Origin: Anisodus tanguticus | Taxonomy: Eukaryota > Streptophyta > Magnoliopsida > Solanales > Solanaceae | DNA: 64,000 nt | Direction of reading: 5' to 3' | Assembly: GCA_034509755.1 (NCBI GenBank) | Contig: JAVYJV010000034.1 | Location: 124,001 to 188,000 of the forward strand | Notes under the pieces: model-generated | What the model was told of the DNA's origin: nothing | The model's input: the letters and a program-made list of their open reading frames with translations, nothing else | Database searches by the model: none | Part shown: one piece after another, positions 50,291 to 61,204 of the stretch | How positions within the stretch are numbered: the first letter of the stretch is position 1 | How the letters are laid out: each line of letters begins with the position of its first letter | Translations under genes and position numbers: made by a program

Positions 50291-50382
50291 TAAGTTTTAA
50301 AAGTAAATACATTTTTTTTAGTGAAAAAATTTTTTTAGTCACTCAACTTGAGTAAAAAAAAATCAACTTGTTTTTTTTTGAA

Positions 50383-53247
50383 ATGAATTCACTAAGTATT
50401 AATAAATACATGGTTTATAATCCTTTATTTAGTGTTTCTTCATTTTTTCAAAATACATCTAATAACCATTCTCCACACTCTTCTTCACCCTCTTCTTCTT
50501 CATGTTCATCAACACCTTCGAACTTATCTTTTTCACCTAATTCTTCTACCAATACTCATAATCAAAGCTTGAATGTATCTAATAATTCAACTCAAAATCA
50601 CTCTAACTCAGTTTCTTTATCAGTACCACAATATTCTCCAATTTTAAATTCATCTTTAACAACTAATTTCAGTGTTAATAATTCACATTTTCTTAGAACA
50701 AATAGTTCTTCAAGTGAACTACTTTCTAATCATGTTTCTTCCTCTCAAAATTTAACTCAAGCTCAACAGCTTGCTCAAATAACTGCTGCAGCTGTTGCTA
50801 ATAATTCATCAAGACTTTCATTATCTCCATTACCTGTTCTAAATAGATCTGATTGCAATTCACCAAATGATATAACTAGTTTAGCAATAAAACAAGCAGC
50901 TTTTGCTGCTGCACTTCAAGCAAGATCATCTAGTAATTGCTTATTACCTAATTCTAATTTAAACGTTACTCGTCTTGAAAATAACTACAATACTTTGTCT
51001 AGTCAAATTAGTTCATCTCAAAATTCTAGTTTCTCATCAAAATCATTCATTCCAGCTAAAAATTTATATTATAACACTTTAAAAAGTTCTTTACAAGCTA
51101 ATAATAACTCATCTTTAGAATTGATAAATTTAACAAACAATTTATCTCAGCCTAATCAGTTAATTTCAAATTCAAGTATTAATAGTCCAACTAATTTAAA
51201 TTCTTCATCTTCTTTCATTAATAATACAGGCAATAACACAAATGAAAATACTTTATCTAAAAGTACCACAGATTTATTTAGCCAAACAAACCTTAGAGAG
51301 ATAAAAAGTTCCAAAGAGAAATTGGCAAGCTTAGAAAATCCAGAAAACCAAACAAATTCAATCAATTCAGATAATAGTGAAGATCTATGTTATAAGTCTA
51401 AACGAGCAAATAATCGTCAAGGAAAATCTGTAAGGAAATCAAATTTAAAAGATGAATTTGGTTTTAGCAAGGTATTAATTTAATCTTTTTTTTTTTCTTT
51501 TTTTTTGCTTTTTTGGCGCTATTTCCTTTTTTGAATGTTTTCAAAACTGGGTTTGCTGCTAATTTGGTCTTTCGTCCTTAACGTAAAAAAATTATCCTTC
51601 AATTTTTTTTTTATTAATTATTAAGGTTCGTTTGAGCATAAACGCTAGAGAAAGAAGAAGAATGCATGATTTAAATGATGCTTTAGACGAGCTAAGAAGA
51701 GTTATACCTTATCCTCATTCTCCATCTGTACGTAAATTGTCAAAAATTGCAACTTTACTTTTAGCTAGAAACCATATTTTAATGCAGGTAAGAGATTTAA
51801 TTTATTTTTTAAAAAACTTTCAAATAAAACTTTCAAAACACTATTAACTTACTTTCAACTTAATCAATTTCAATACATTTTGTAAAAAGCGCCTAAATTT
51901 TTTTTTCACAAAAAGATTTCAATTAGACACGTGTTAGCTTTTTACACATTAATCAAAAGATTAACTTTATGTAAACAAATGAAATAACTTGTTATTTCAA
52001 ATCGGTAAGTCAAAATAAAGTTATAGAGCTTCTCAAAAAAACATTACATAAACTTTTTTTTTAAGAAAATTTTGTTTTACAATGCTTTTATAGGTGAAGC
52101 TAAAATTATTATCTATAAAAAGATGTGTTTTTAATTTTAGATAAAAAAGTAAATAAAAAAAATTGTGAAAAGCATTCAGTTCTTCAATTAACCCCCATAA
52201 TATAAGGTCATTAGTTTTTGAATCAGGCGATTTGACCGCGACTTAATTGCTTAATCAATGAGGCAAAAAAAAATATACCGACTTTATTCTTTTGTGTGGT
52301 TGATAATATTGATCTGTACACGATCTTTAATTTAATTTTCTTTCTTTTAGTTTTTTATTTTGAACAAGAATATACGCTTATAAAAAATATTAAACTTTTT
52401 TTAGTAAATTTTATAGTAAATGAAAAATTCAAAAATGATAAGAACTTAATAGGGTGAAAACCCTTTTTTAACACTAAAAATTATATTATTCTATAATTGA
52501 AAGTTTCATTCAAAAATACGCTTATAAATTCATAATCACGTCAATACTATTTATTAATCAACTAATCTTTTTCTTGTTTTTTTTTTTAATTCATCCTTTT
52601 CATTCAATTTTTTTTTATCTAAAACTAATTTCTATGCATCATTTACTATGGAAAAAAAGTCAAAGGCTTTAGATGAGATGCGTAAAATAGTAAATTATAT
52701 GAATCAAGCTGGTGTTACTTTACCTCCAAATGTAGCGGCTACTTGTGCAGCAGCAGCTACTCTTCCATCAGTGTCAAATAAAAATAATGTAGATAGTAAA
52801 GACGAAGAATCAGAAAATGGAGTTTCTAATGGACAAGACTTGAGTAAATCAAAATTAAGTGAAGAACTAAATCAATTACAACAAGGCCCATTAAGAAATA
52901 ACATTTTATTAACACATTCTAAAAGAAATATTCCAGATACAGAAGAAACTAATAAAAAACTAACATCAAATGATTTTCATGAAATTAAGTATTCAGATCA
53001 AAATTTATCAGATCCAAATTTTTGTTTAGCTGTAAATCAAAAAAAAACTAAGTTTGAAAACTTTCAATCTAATCAGTCATTTGATAGCTTTTTAGGTTCG
53101 GTTTCACAGAATAATTATAATTTAATTAATAGAAATCTAAATAATGAACACAACATAAATTCATCTCAGTTAAGAGATTTAAATCATAATCTTATTAATT
53201 ATGGATTAGAACCTAAAGAAAAATCTACAATGCTTCTGTTGACATAA
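50383..53247 (+). CDS. Olig/Beta3-family bHLH transcription factor (Oli-like)
   Basis: Three exons: 50383-51471, 51626-51787 and 52660-53247, in phase, 612 residues. The first ATG with normal context is 50383. Residues 1 to about 350 are Ser/Asn-rich with short Ala/Gln runs. The basic region and first helix read [20 protein letters not shown] (from about 368). The loop [20 protein letters not shown] and helix 2 RNHILMQ follow, then [16 protein letters not shown] after the second intron. The long conserved second helix and the intron position after ILMQ identify the Olig/BHLHE22/BHLHE23 family (fly Oli), neural-fate factors. Exon 3 relies on an AG after a run of A's (52658-52659), the first AG after the pyrimidine tract; the resulting SKALDEM aligns with TNALEEM of Olig proteins. 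The C-terminal 170 residues have no recognised domain. Intron 2 (872 nt) contains a CACGTG site. Confidence 0.88.
51928..51933. promoter_or_regulatory. CACGTG E-box in intron 2 of the Oli-like gene
   Basis: The fifth CACGTG of the window, in TAGACACGTGTTAG. This nearly matches the flanks of the site at 49245 (CAGACACGTGTTTAG), a shared extended sequence of about 10 nt. Confidence 0.4.
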
Positions 53248-54801
53248 TTTAACAAAAAAAATGTTCATTTTTCAATTTAATAATTTTTTTTGATTGAATT
53301 TTTCTTTAAAAGGGAAAAAATTTTATACTTAAAGCTTACAAAACTTCCAAACATTTAAAGTTAGTAATTTTAGTTTATAGAAAAATTTTCAAACAAAAAT
53401 TAGTTTTGCTAAACTTTTATTTTGGTTTCATTAATTTTAGAATACCATTATAAAAATTATGTTTTAAGAAAAGTGTTTTTTAAATACAAAAAAAAATTTT
53501 GCAAAATGTTTGACAAAAAATTTTTTTTTTAAAAAAGAAAATTTGAAGATTGTAATTCTTTATTATACTGAATTGAGTATTTGAATAAAAATTTGGAAAA
53601 GAAATGATTAAAACGATTAAACAATCATGTAATTTATTTTTAATAAGCTACTCAACGCTCCATCTAGATTTTAAAAAAGCAAAAGTATAAAAATCTAATT
53701 AAAATTATAATTGTTCAAGCTTGCAAACTTTAAATTTTATAATTTGTCTTTAAAAAAATTATTTTGTGTAAAATTTCATTAAAAAAGCTTTTAAAACTAT
53801 AAGATAATAAAGAAGATTTAAGAAATAAATTATAAGGTTCTTATAATAGTTTAAGAAAATTAACTTAAATTTAGAAAAAAAGTGGAACTTATGAACAATT
53901 ATTTTAGTAGCAAAAAATTTTTGCATTAGATCTTTATAATTACCTTTAACCTTTTTTTATTTTGAACTGGATTATAATTTTTTTTGTAATTTTTTAATTA
54001 CTTAAAATAAATATCATCAGTTTAGTTAATCAGCTAAGAAAATTGACTTTTTTTTTTGAAAAATGAATTGACATTTCATCGAGTTAATTTGTTTTCTCTA
54101 AAACCAATACAGTTTTAATTACACTTTTTCATGCTTCATAGCAATAAGTGTCTTCTCTTGCACATAAATTTTTTTGGATATATTAGTTTTAAGAATTTAA
54201 TATAAAATAGACTTGTTTTGCAAATTTCATTCAAATTTTCTTAAAAAATACTAGCTATTTAAGATTTTTTTCAAAAGATAACCGTTATAAACAACTTTCC
54301 GATTGATTGGTGCCTTGAACTTGTATTCGCTCTACCATACTAACATTTACATCCTTAAGACCGCGGCTGACTGAATACCTAATTTTGTTAATTTAAAAAT
54401 GCTTACTTTTTCTAAAAAGTTATTTTTTTTATTTTGAATATACTTATATCCTGGTCTAAAATAAGAACTTTTATTTTAAATAAGCAGTTTATAAACAAAT
54501 TATTAATTAGAATCATAAGGTTTTCAGAACTTATTCTGCTATTATATATTTGAACTAGAACTTTTCATTTAAAACAAACCAAACTTTATTCGTAAAATAC
54601 GATTTGGGCGTTCATTTTAAAAAATTTTTTTTTTTGTTTTTTGAACGAGTTTATTTTAATTTTTTTTCTTAAGTTAATTTTTATGTGATAGAAACTCATT
54701 TAAAAGTATTTTGATTTTTTTTTTTAAATTTAAGTGATGTTTGTTCATTGAATTTTTTTAAAATTATTTTTATCAATTATTCAAACTGGCTAACTTAAAA
54801 G
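53248..54801. other. AT-rich gap between the bHLH gene and the next exon
   Basis: 1.55 kb without a supported exon. A distinct GC-richer island lies at 54287-54390 and includes CCGCGG. Its minus strand keeps a frame open that begins GLKDVNVSMVERIQV and then stops; see the finding. The missing first exon of the following gene must lie somewhere in or before this region. Confidence 0.4.
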
Positions 54802-56981
54802 ATAAATATTCATCATTTGGACTACAAATTAGTTCATCTAAATTTACATCCAAATGGGAAATTTTATTAGTTATCATTGTTGTTACAACTGGTTTAATAA
54901 TCACAAGTTTTGCAGCTTCAAAAGTTAAAGGTAAGTTCAAATTTAAATAAAACATTTTAATTTTTAAACTTACTATTATAGATGATTTTAAAAACATTGA
55001 AAAATATAAAGGCAATAAAAACCAGGAGTTTAATGAAAATTTCAATAAAAAATCATCTTCAATTAAACAAAGTCAGTTCAAAGAGCCTTTAGAAGAAAAA
55101 TTTGAAAATAAATATAATGATCAAGTTTACTCTAAAATCTCAAAAAAAACTCAAAAAGATCAACGTCTTCCATATTTATCTTCAAGAGCTATAATTAATA
55201 ATGATGAAAATATAGAAGAAAATAGTTTTAATGTTTTAAATCCACCGATTGAATCTACAACACCATTAATAAATTTTTCCTCTAATTCAAATTTTAGAAA
55301 TGAAAAAAATAAAAAAATTGATGAAAAATTTTTGGAAAATGAAAATAATGTAATTATTAAATACCATCATCACCATATTAAACCAAAAGTTTCTCAAAAT
55401 ACAAAAGTCAAAAATAAGTTTTTAAATGAAAAAGATAAAAACGAAAAGTTTTCCCATACATCGGTAGTTGATTCAAAAATTGATAACACTTTGCTAAATG
55501 AAGAAAAATTTGATTCTACAAATGATTTTACTTTTAGAAAAAATGAAGACTTAAAAAATGATCCTAATTTAATTATATCTCCAATAATTAAGAGTCACAA
55601 AAAAATTTTGAATAAACCAACACAAATAGAAGAAGAAAATGTTTCATCGTCAAAATTAATTTCAGAAACTTTACCTGGTTATTCAGATCCTAATTTAATA
55701 ATTAATTCAAAAAATAAAAATTTTCTTTTGAATAACCAAAACTTTTCTGAAAATATTAGTAACAAAGATATTGAGTTAATTGCAGATGGCGCAGGTTTCA
55801 TTGTTGATGAAATTAATCCTAATTTATCAATAGAAAGCCAAAACTTTTACAAACAAGAAACTAATAAAGTTAATGAAAAAGAACCAGATAGATTGTTAAA
55901 AGAAGAAAGCCAAATATACAGAAAAAAAAAGTTTTTAATTAAAGAGCCAGGTGTTGAATGGGCAGACGAAAAAGATAGCTCAACAGAGGAAAATAAAGAT
56001 AAATTTTTACAAAGTAAATCAAATAATGAAACATATAAGTTTTACAAAAATTCAAGTTATAAACCTAATAATAATAAGAAGATAGGTCAAAGTCAATTCA
56101 ATAACTCAAATTATTCTAAATTAAAAACTAATTCAAGATCTTTCATAAATTTAGAAAGCCAAATCATAAATACTTTACTTTTACCTGCAATAAATCAACA
56201 AATATCAAATTTGCAATCAACTAATTCTCAGAATAATTTTTTACTTAAACGAAGATTTAAACGAAAAACAAATGAAAATAAAGTTTATAGAATATTCAGT
56301 TTTAATAACTCAATAAAAAATTTTAATCAGAATAAAAATATACAAGATTTGGAACCAAGTCAAAATGAGAAAAAGCCTTTAAAAACAAGTAATTATAATT
56401 ACAATAATATAAATTTATATAATTCAAATCCTGATAAAGCTTTTAAAAATGATAATGGCTACAAACTAGCTAAAGATTCAGATGAATATCCTGAAAAAAA
56501 AAATACTGAAAAAAATTTAGATGATCGCAATAATCTTATTTCAAATAAAGAAGATGAAAGTCCATTATTAAACTTATTTAATAGTTTAACTGGTTTAGGC
56601 CAAACTTTTAGTCCAACACCAATAATTAATGAAGAAAGAAATGAAGATGAAGATGAAGAAAATGATTTAAATGAAAAAATAACTACTGCTAAACCTAAAT
56701 ATGGAATATTAGGTAGTGGTAATTTTGAAATAATTCGTGGTGGTTTTTTTAAAAACTCATTAACAACACCCAAAACTAACCAAGTGCATCAAGCTCAAAG
56801 TACATCAGATAAAAATAAAGAAAAAAAAATTTTTAATAAAAATTTAGTCACAAACAATAAGAATAATTTAAAAAATTTTACACCTTTTTCACTTGATGAA
56901 ATTCCATTACTGGGTTTTCAAGGTTTTGATAACTTTGCAAAAGCATCTAAGAATCATATTACAATAAGAAACATTTTATAA
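54802..56981 (+). CDS. unrecognised Asn/Lys-rich single-pass membrane protein, 5' end missing
   Basis: Two exons seen: 54802-54930 and 54982-56981, joined in phase, about 708 residues plus a missing start. The first visible exon has a phase-1 acceptor, so at least one upstream exon exists that I could not find. It encodes a transmembrane segment (WEILLVIIVVTTGLIITSFA). The long second exon is highly charged and Asn/Ser-rich, with a YHHHH cluster (55362-55376), a dibasic furin-type site RRFKR (56250-56264) and a well-formed island YGILGSGNFEIIRGGFF (about 56700-56750) after an acidic NEDEDEEND stretch. If the long part is outside the cell, the furin site could release its C-terminal third. I do not recognise the family. 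The uninterrupted 2-kb frame in such AT-rich DNA shows it is a real gene. Confidence 0.6.
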
Positions 56982-57399
56982 TAAACTTTTTTTTGTATAA
57001 ATCTTTGTTTTGTAAATTTTATTTTTCAATTAATTTCTTAACAGGAAACGAATTTTTTATATATTCTTATGGTTCAAGTTTAAATATAAAATTTAATAAA
57101 AAAATTTAATTAAAGCGATTCTTAGTTACAAATAAATGCAAATTTTATAACTATAAATACAATAAACTTAATTAGACCAAAAAAAAAAATTTTCTAATCT
57201 AATTTTAAGTTTGAAAAGTATTGTTGTGAATGCACGAGCAGTTTCAAGCTTATTTAAAAAAATCGACTTTTTTATGTTTGTTTTTTATTTCAATTTCTTA
57301 AATGATATATCATTAAATCATATTATCAATGAATTAGTTTTTTAAGTTATTTTCATTGATAACTTTAATTTTATATTTAATATACCGTGTATCCGATCA
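56982..57399. other. intergenic gap between two unknown membrane genes
   Basis: 418 AT-rich bases with TAA-rich frames on both strands; no exon seen. Probably holds the 3' end of the upstream transcript and the promoter of the next gene. Confidence 0.4.
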
Positions 57400-58620
57400 A
57401 TGTACTTTAAGTTGCTACTTAATTTAATTATTTTTGCAAAAACTTTTTCCTGTACTGGAAGCCAAAATTTGAAAACAAGTTGGTCATTTATTAATAAAAA
57501 ATTATATTAAAAAGAAAAAAAAGTTCTACTTTATATTAATAGAGATCTTATTTTTAATTTTTTTTTGATAGAAAATTTTTCAGGAAACATTACTCAAAGA
57601 CAAGAGTTTATTGTTGATTCTTTATTAGATATTTGTGAGGATGGTAAAATAGACGTAGCTTTTCGAACAATAGATGGTAAAATATATTTGTTCAAAAGAA
57701 AAGGCTTTGTTTTAATAAACCTAGATGGCAGTAAAGCTAATATAAGTTTTGATAAAAAAGATACTTTTTTAAATTTGCCTACAAAACTAAATAATGTATT
57801 TACCATAACAGATAAATCAAGTAGTAATTTTGGTTATACCTATTTTATAGATGTAAGTTTCTTAATTTATTTCCTTGTTTTTAAATAAATTTTTTTTAAG
57901 GATAAATATATTTATGAGTTTCATAATACAAATTTTTCTGATATTTACCAAATTCCAAATTGGTTAATAGATTTCAATAAATATAAAACCTTTTTTAACT
58001 ATTATGGAGATTCAATTTTTTTCTTCTTAGAAAACAATATAAATTTACCAGGATTTTATTTTAAAAAAAAATTTACTTTTGTTAGTTTTAAAAATGCTAA
58101 GTTTCCTTTGTTTTTAGATAAAAAATCTACTAGTGAAATACCAAATTATTTCAATTATATTAAGCAAGTTATACCATTACCTAATGATAAATGGTTTATT
58201 TTTTTAGAGTATGATAAATATGGCTCATACTGTATCGTAGAAAATGTTACAAAAAATAATGTAATATTCTTTTTTTTTTTCATATTTTTGATTACTAATC
58301 TTAATGAAATTTCATTTTTTCTTTTAAAATTTTTTTCTTAACTAATCGATAATTCTAAGTAGAAAAGTAATAGTTAATTTTTGTTATAGTTTGAATGTCA
58401 TGAGAGGAAAATAAGTGAATTACTAAGTTGTCCTAATTCTACTAGATTATTAATAAAAAAAAGTTTGTTTCTATCTCTTTGGGAGTTAACTTCATTAAAT
58501 CAAGATAGAGTTTTAGTTTTTTTAAAAGGAATAATAATATCATTTATACTTGGTGAAACTGTTTTGTTCCTTATTACATATTATTTTTATTTAGAAACCA
58601 AAAAAAAATTTTCGTCATAA
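57400..58620 (+). CDS. unrecognised secreted/type I membrane protein with a hemopexin-like repeat
   Basis: Four exons, 57400-57478, 57584-57852, 57901-58260 and 58390-58620, in phase, 312 residues. Exon 1 encodes a signal peptide (MYFKLLLNLIIFAKTFSC); its donor (CAA|GTTGGT) is weak, so this exon is less certain than the rest. Exon 2 begins with QRQEFIVDSLLDICEDGKID, then DVAFRTIDGKIYLFKRKGFV. The pattern D-x-A-F-x-x-x-D-G-K-x-Y-x-F-K is that of a hemopexin/beta-propeller blade. Later blocks (YTYFIDDKYIYEF, GDSIFFFLENN, NDKWFIFLEYDKYGSY) repeat the aromatic blade rhythm less clearly. Exon 4 has two cysteines (CHERKISELLSCPNST), then a hydrophobic segment (about 277-302) and a short basic tail KKKFSS, as in a type I membrane protein. 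Family unknown to me. Confidence 0.6.
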
Positions 58621-61071
58621 GCATCTTTTAATTTATTTATGTAAATAAATAAAATAAATGAAAAAAGAGTTTTATCATCAAAATATCGTATATCTAAAAA
58701 AACAAAAAAAAAATTTTAATAAAAAAAGTTCAACTTAATTAGATTTTAAAAAAACAAAGCATTTTTATTTAACTTTTTTAAATCATCATTTCTTTATTGT
58801 TATAATAAAATATTTAAAATTTTTTTTGTTTATTTTTTTAATCAAAAATTGAATTTTTATTCAAACATTGTCTTTTTAAATCAAATCTAAATTTAAATGC
58901 AAAGCTTTGCTATTAAATTTTAACAAATTTGAAGCTTTTTAAATGTTAAAAATTTTTTTAGATTTAAATTAAATTTTAAAATTTAATATTTTACCTGCTT
59001 AGAGTTTTTTTTTAATTTTGAAACTGTTTATTATATGATTTTAATTTAATTTTTAATATTCTATTTTTGACCATAAACTACAAGGGAATTCATTCATAAA
59101 GAAAATTGGTTTACTTTTTTTAAGCAAGTTTCAATTTATATATGCCTTTAGCTATAAAAAAATCAATTTAAAAAATAAATTTGATTTTTTTTTAGTCAAC
59201 CGTTTGTTTTTGGATTCAATTATCTTACAAGAGTAATATCTGAAAATTCATGATTATTGGTAAATTTTCAACAATAATTTTCAATTTTCTTTTGTTAACC
59301 AGCTTATAGTTTTAATCAAAAAGAAAAATTTTTAGAGTTTACAGTTAAAAAGTTAATAGAAAGTAATTTTAATTTCTATATAAAACTAAAAAGTATCATA
59401 ATGACCTTTCTTTAAATTAGAAAAAAAAAATATCAAAATGAACTTTTATAAATTAAGACAAAACTTTAACTTTTTCTTTATTAAATTTCAGTTTAAATAG
59501 AGATAAATGTTTGACAATCTTTGTAAAGTGCTATTGTTTTTATATTCTTTCCAAATACATTTTTTTTTATTAAAAACATTTTTTTTAAGAAATTTTTTTT
59601 TTAGAAAAATTTTATAACTTTTTTTAGTTATTTGTTTATTTCCTTTTTTAAACTTCAAAACAATTTTTTTATATCAACTTTTATAATTTGAGCTCCTATA
59701 ATTTTTTTTGTCTTTATTTAGATTTTTTTACTCAAAACTCTTTAATTTAGTATAAAAATAGACATTAGAATATTTATAAATTTTTAAAGTTCTAAGCTTA
59801 AATCTTTAACACTATACATAAATTTAATTTGGATGTTACCTATGAATATTGAAACAAAAACAGAAACAGAAAAAAAATCATTTAGTATAAACACAAAAAC
59901 TAATTTAATTTTATTTATAAAAAGTTCTTAATTTGTTTTATTGCTTTTATAAAATTATTTTACAGCTATAAAACTTTTTGAGCATTAAAAATTTAGGAAT
60001 AAAAAAGTATGAACATTTATAATCTTAAAAAAAATTTTCTCTATATTTATTACTAATTTAGAGTAAAAATAATCAAAAAAATTAAAAAAAAAGATATCAT
60101 TGATCAATTTTTGTCAATTAAATTGTTGAATTTAATTTTTGCTTAACTTTATATTGAAACTTAATTTTAGTTGAAAGCTTTTTAATTTTTAATAACAAAA
60201 AAAAATTATAAATTTTCATTAAACAAGAGAGTTTTTCATTAAATTTTATAATTTTTTTAGAAGCTTTTAATTTATTTTAAATTTATTATTAAAAAAACTT
60301 TTTTCAAACTTTGAATTATTTAAAGTTAAAATATTTTTTAACATTTGACAAGCAAAAACTTTGAACAACTTTAAATCTGAACAAGTTTTATTTAAATTTC
60401 TAAATTTTCTATTATTATCCTTAAAAAGTTTCTAGTTAAAAATTAATGTTAATTTTGAAAAATTATTCAGATTTTTATAATTTTAAAAAAGCAACTATTT
60501 TAATTATTAGCAGAAAAATTTTAAAGATATAGTTGACCATCTTGCGCATTTAATAATTTTTAAGTTAGAAAAAACAAATAAAAAATTCACAGAGAGATCT
60601 TTATTTATACAGATCAAAAAAAATTTTTTTTTTTTTTAGGAGCTGACGCAGTAGATTATTTTAGTTGATTAGTTATAACCTGTTTCAATTGAAAAAATAA
60701 CTTTCTCATCAGTTCAATTTTCTAAATCGTTCAAGCACAAAGTTTTTTTTTAAAGTTTATGTATTTTTATAGCTTCACTTGAAAAAAAATACTTAAAGAA
60801 CAAAACCTTAAAAAAGTCTTGTTTTGTGAACTTCAAAAGAAAAAAGTTAATTTTTCAACTTAAATAATTAAATTAAATTTAATTGAAATAAACTTAAAAA
60901 GTATTGATTTTAAGAGTTTAATGAAAATTGACAAAAAATAATTAAATCTTCATCAAAAAGATAGTGTTTTATTTAAAATTAAATACTAATAAATTATCAA
61001 ACTTTTGTTTAGAATCGAAATATCAATTTTAAAATTTGATTAACTTTTACTTTACAAAACAAAAATTAAAA
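58621..61071. other. 2.45-kb AT-rich intergenic region
   Basis: No exon, RNA gene or organised repeat recognised. The only compositional change is a short patch at about 60,635-60,670. Confidence 0.5.
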
Positions 61072-61204
61072 ATGAAAATGTTGCTTCGAGCTTCACATAT
61101 AAATGTGATTATTTTTGTTTTATTTGGGTTAACTAAAGGCGCCTACCTAATAGATTTTTCCCATATTTATCGTGAAAATACCATTGGCAATGTTAAACGT
61201 GAAG
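61072..61204 (+). CDS. probable signal-peptide first exon of a partly seen gene
   Basis: ATG at 61072 (or 61078) opens a 44-codon frame ending at a possible donor GAAG|GTGATT, phase 1. Residues 1-23 look like a signal peptide (MKMLLRASHINVIIFVLFGL). The mature start reads AYLIDFSHIYRENTIGNVKR. The string L-I-D-F-S-H with E-N-T-I is reminiscent of the N terminus of the cyclase / kynurenine formamidase-like family (DLSH/DLTH motif), but this is a guess from one short block. Without a splice the frame ends at 61210. No second exon was found in the remaining 2.8 kb, so the rest may lie beyond the window. Confidence 0.35.

Larger units (their letters stand above)
43806..50382. other. 6.6-kb AT-rich region upstream of the bHLH gene
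   Basis: No exon recognised. A 64-codon minus-strand frame at 47642-47836 lies in a slightly GC-richer patch but resembles nothing. Notable content: a 43-nt tandem duplication (48022-48108), four CACGTG sites (48361-49396), and GC-richer patches at about 49,985-50,050 and 50,120-50,290 just before the bHLH start codon. Confidence 0.45.

Noticed and set aside
54773..55045. 90-codon minus-strand frame
   Set aside because: Covers the transmembrane exon and intron of the plus-strand unknown gene; the plus strand has the splice sites and the long continuation.
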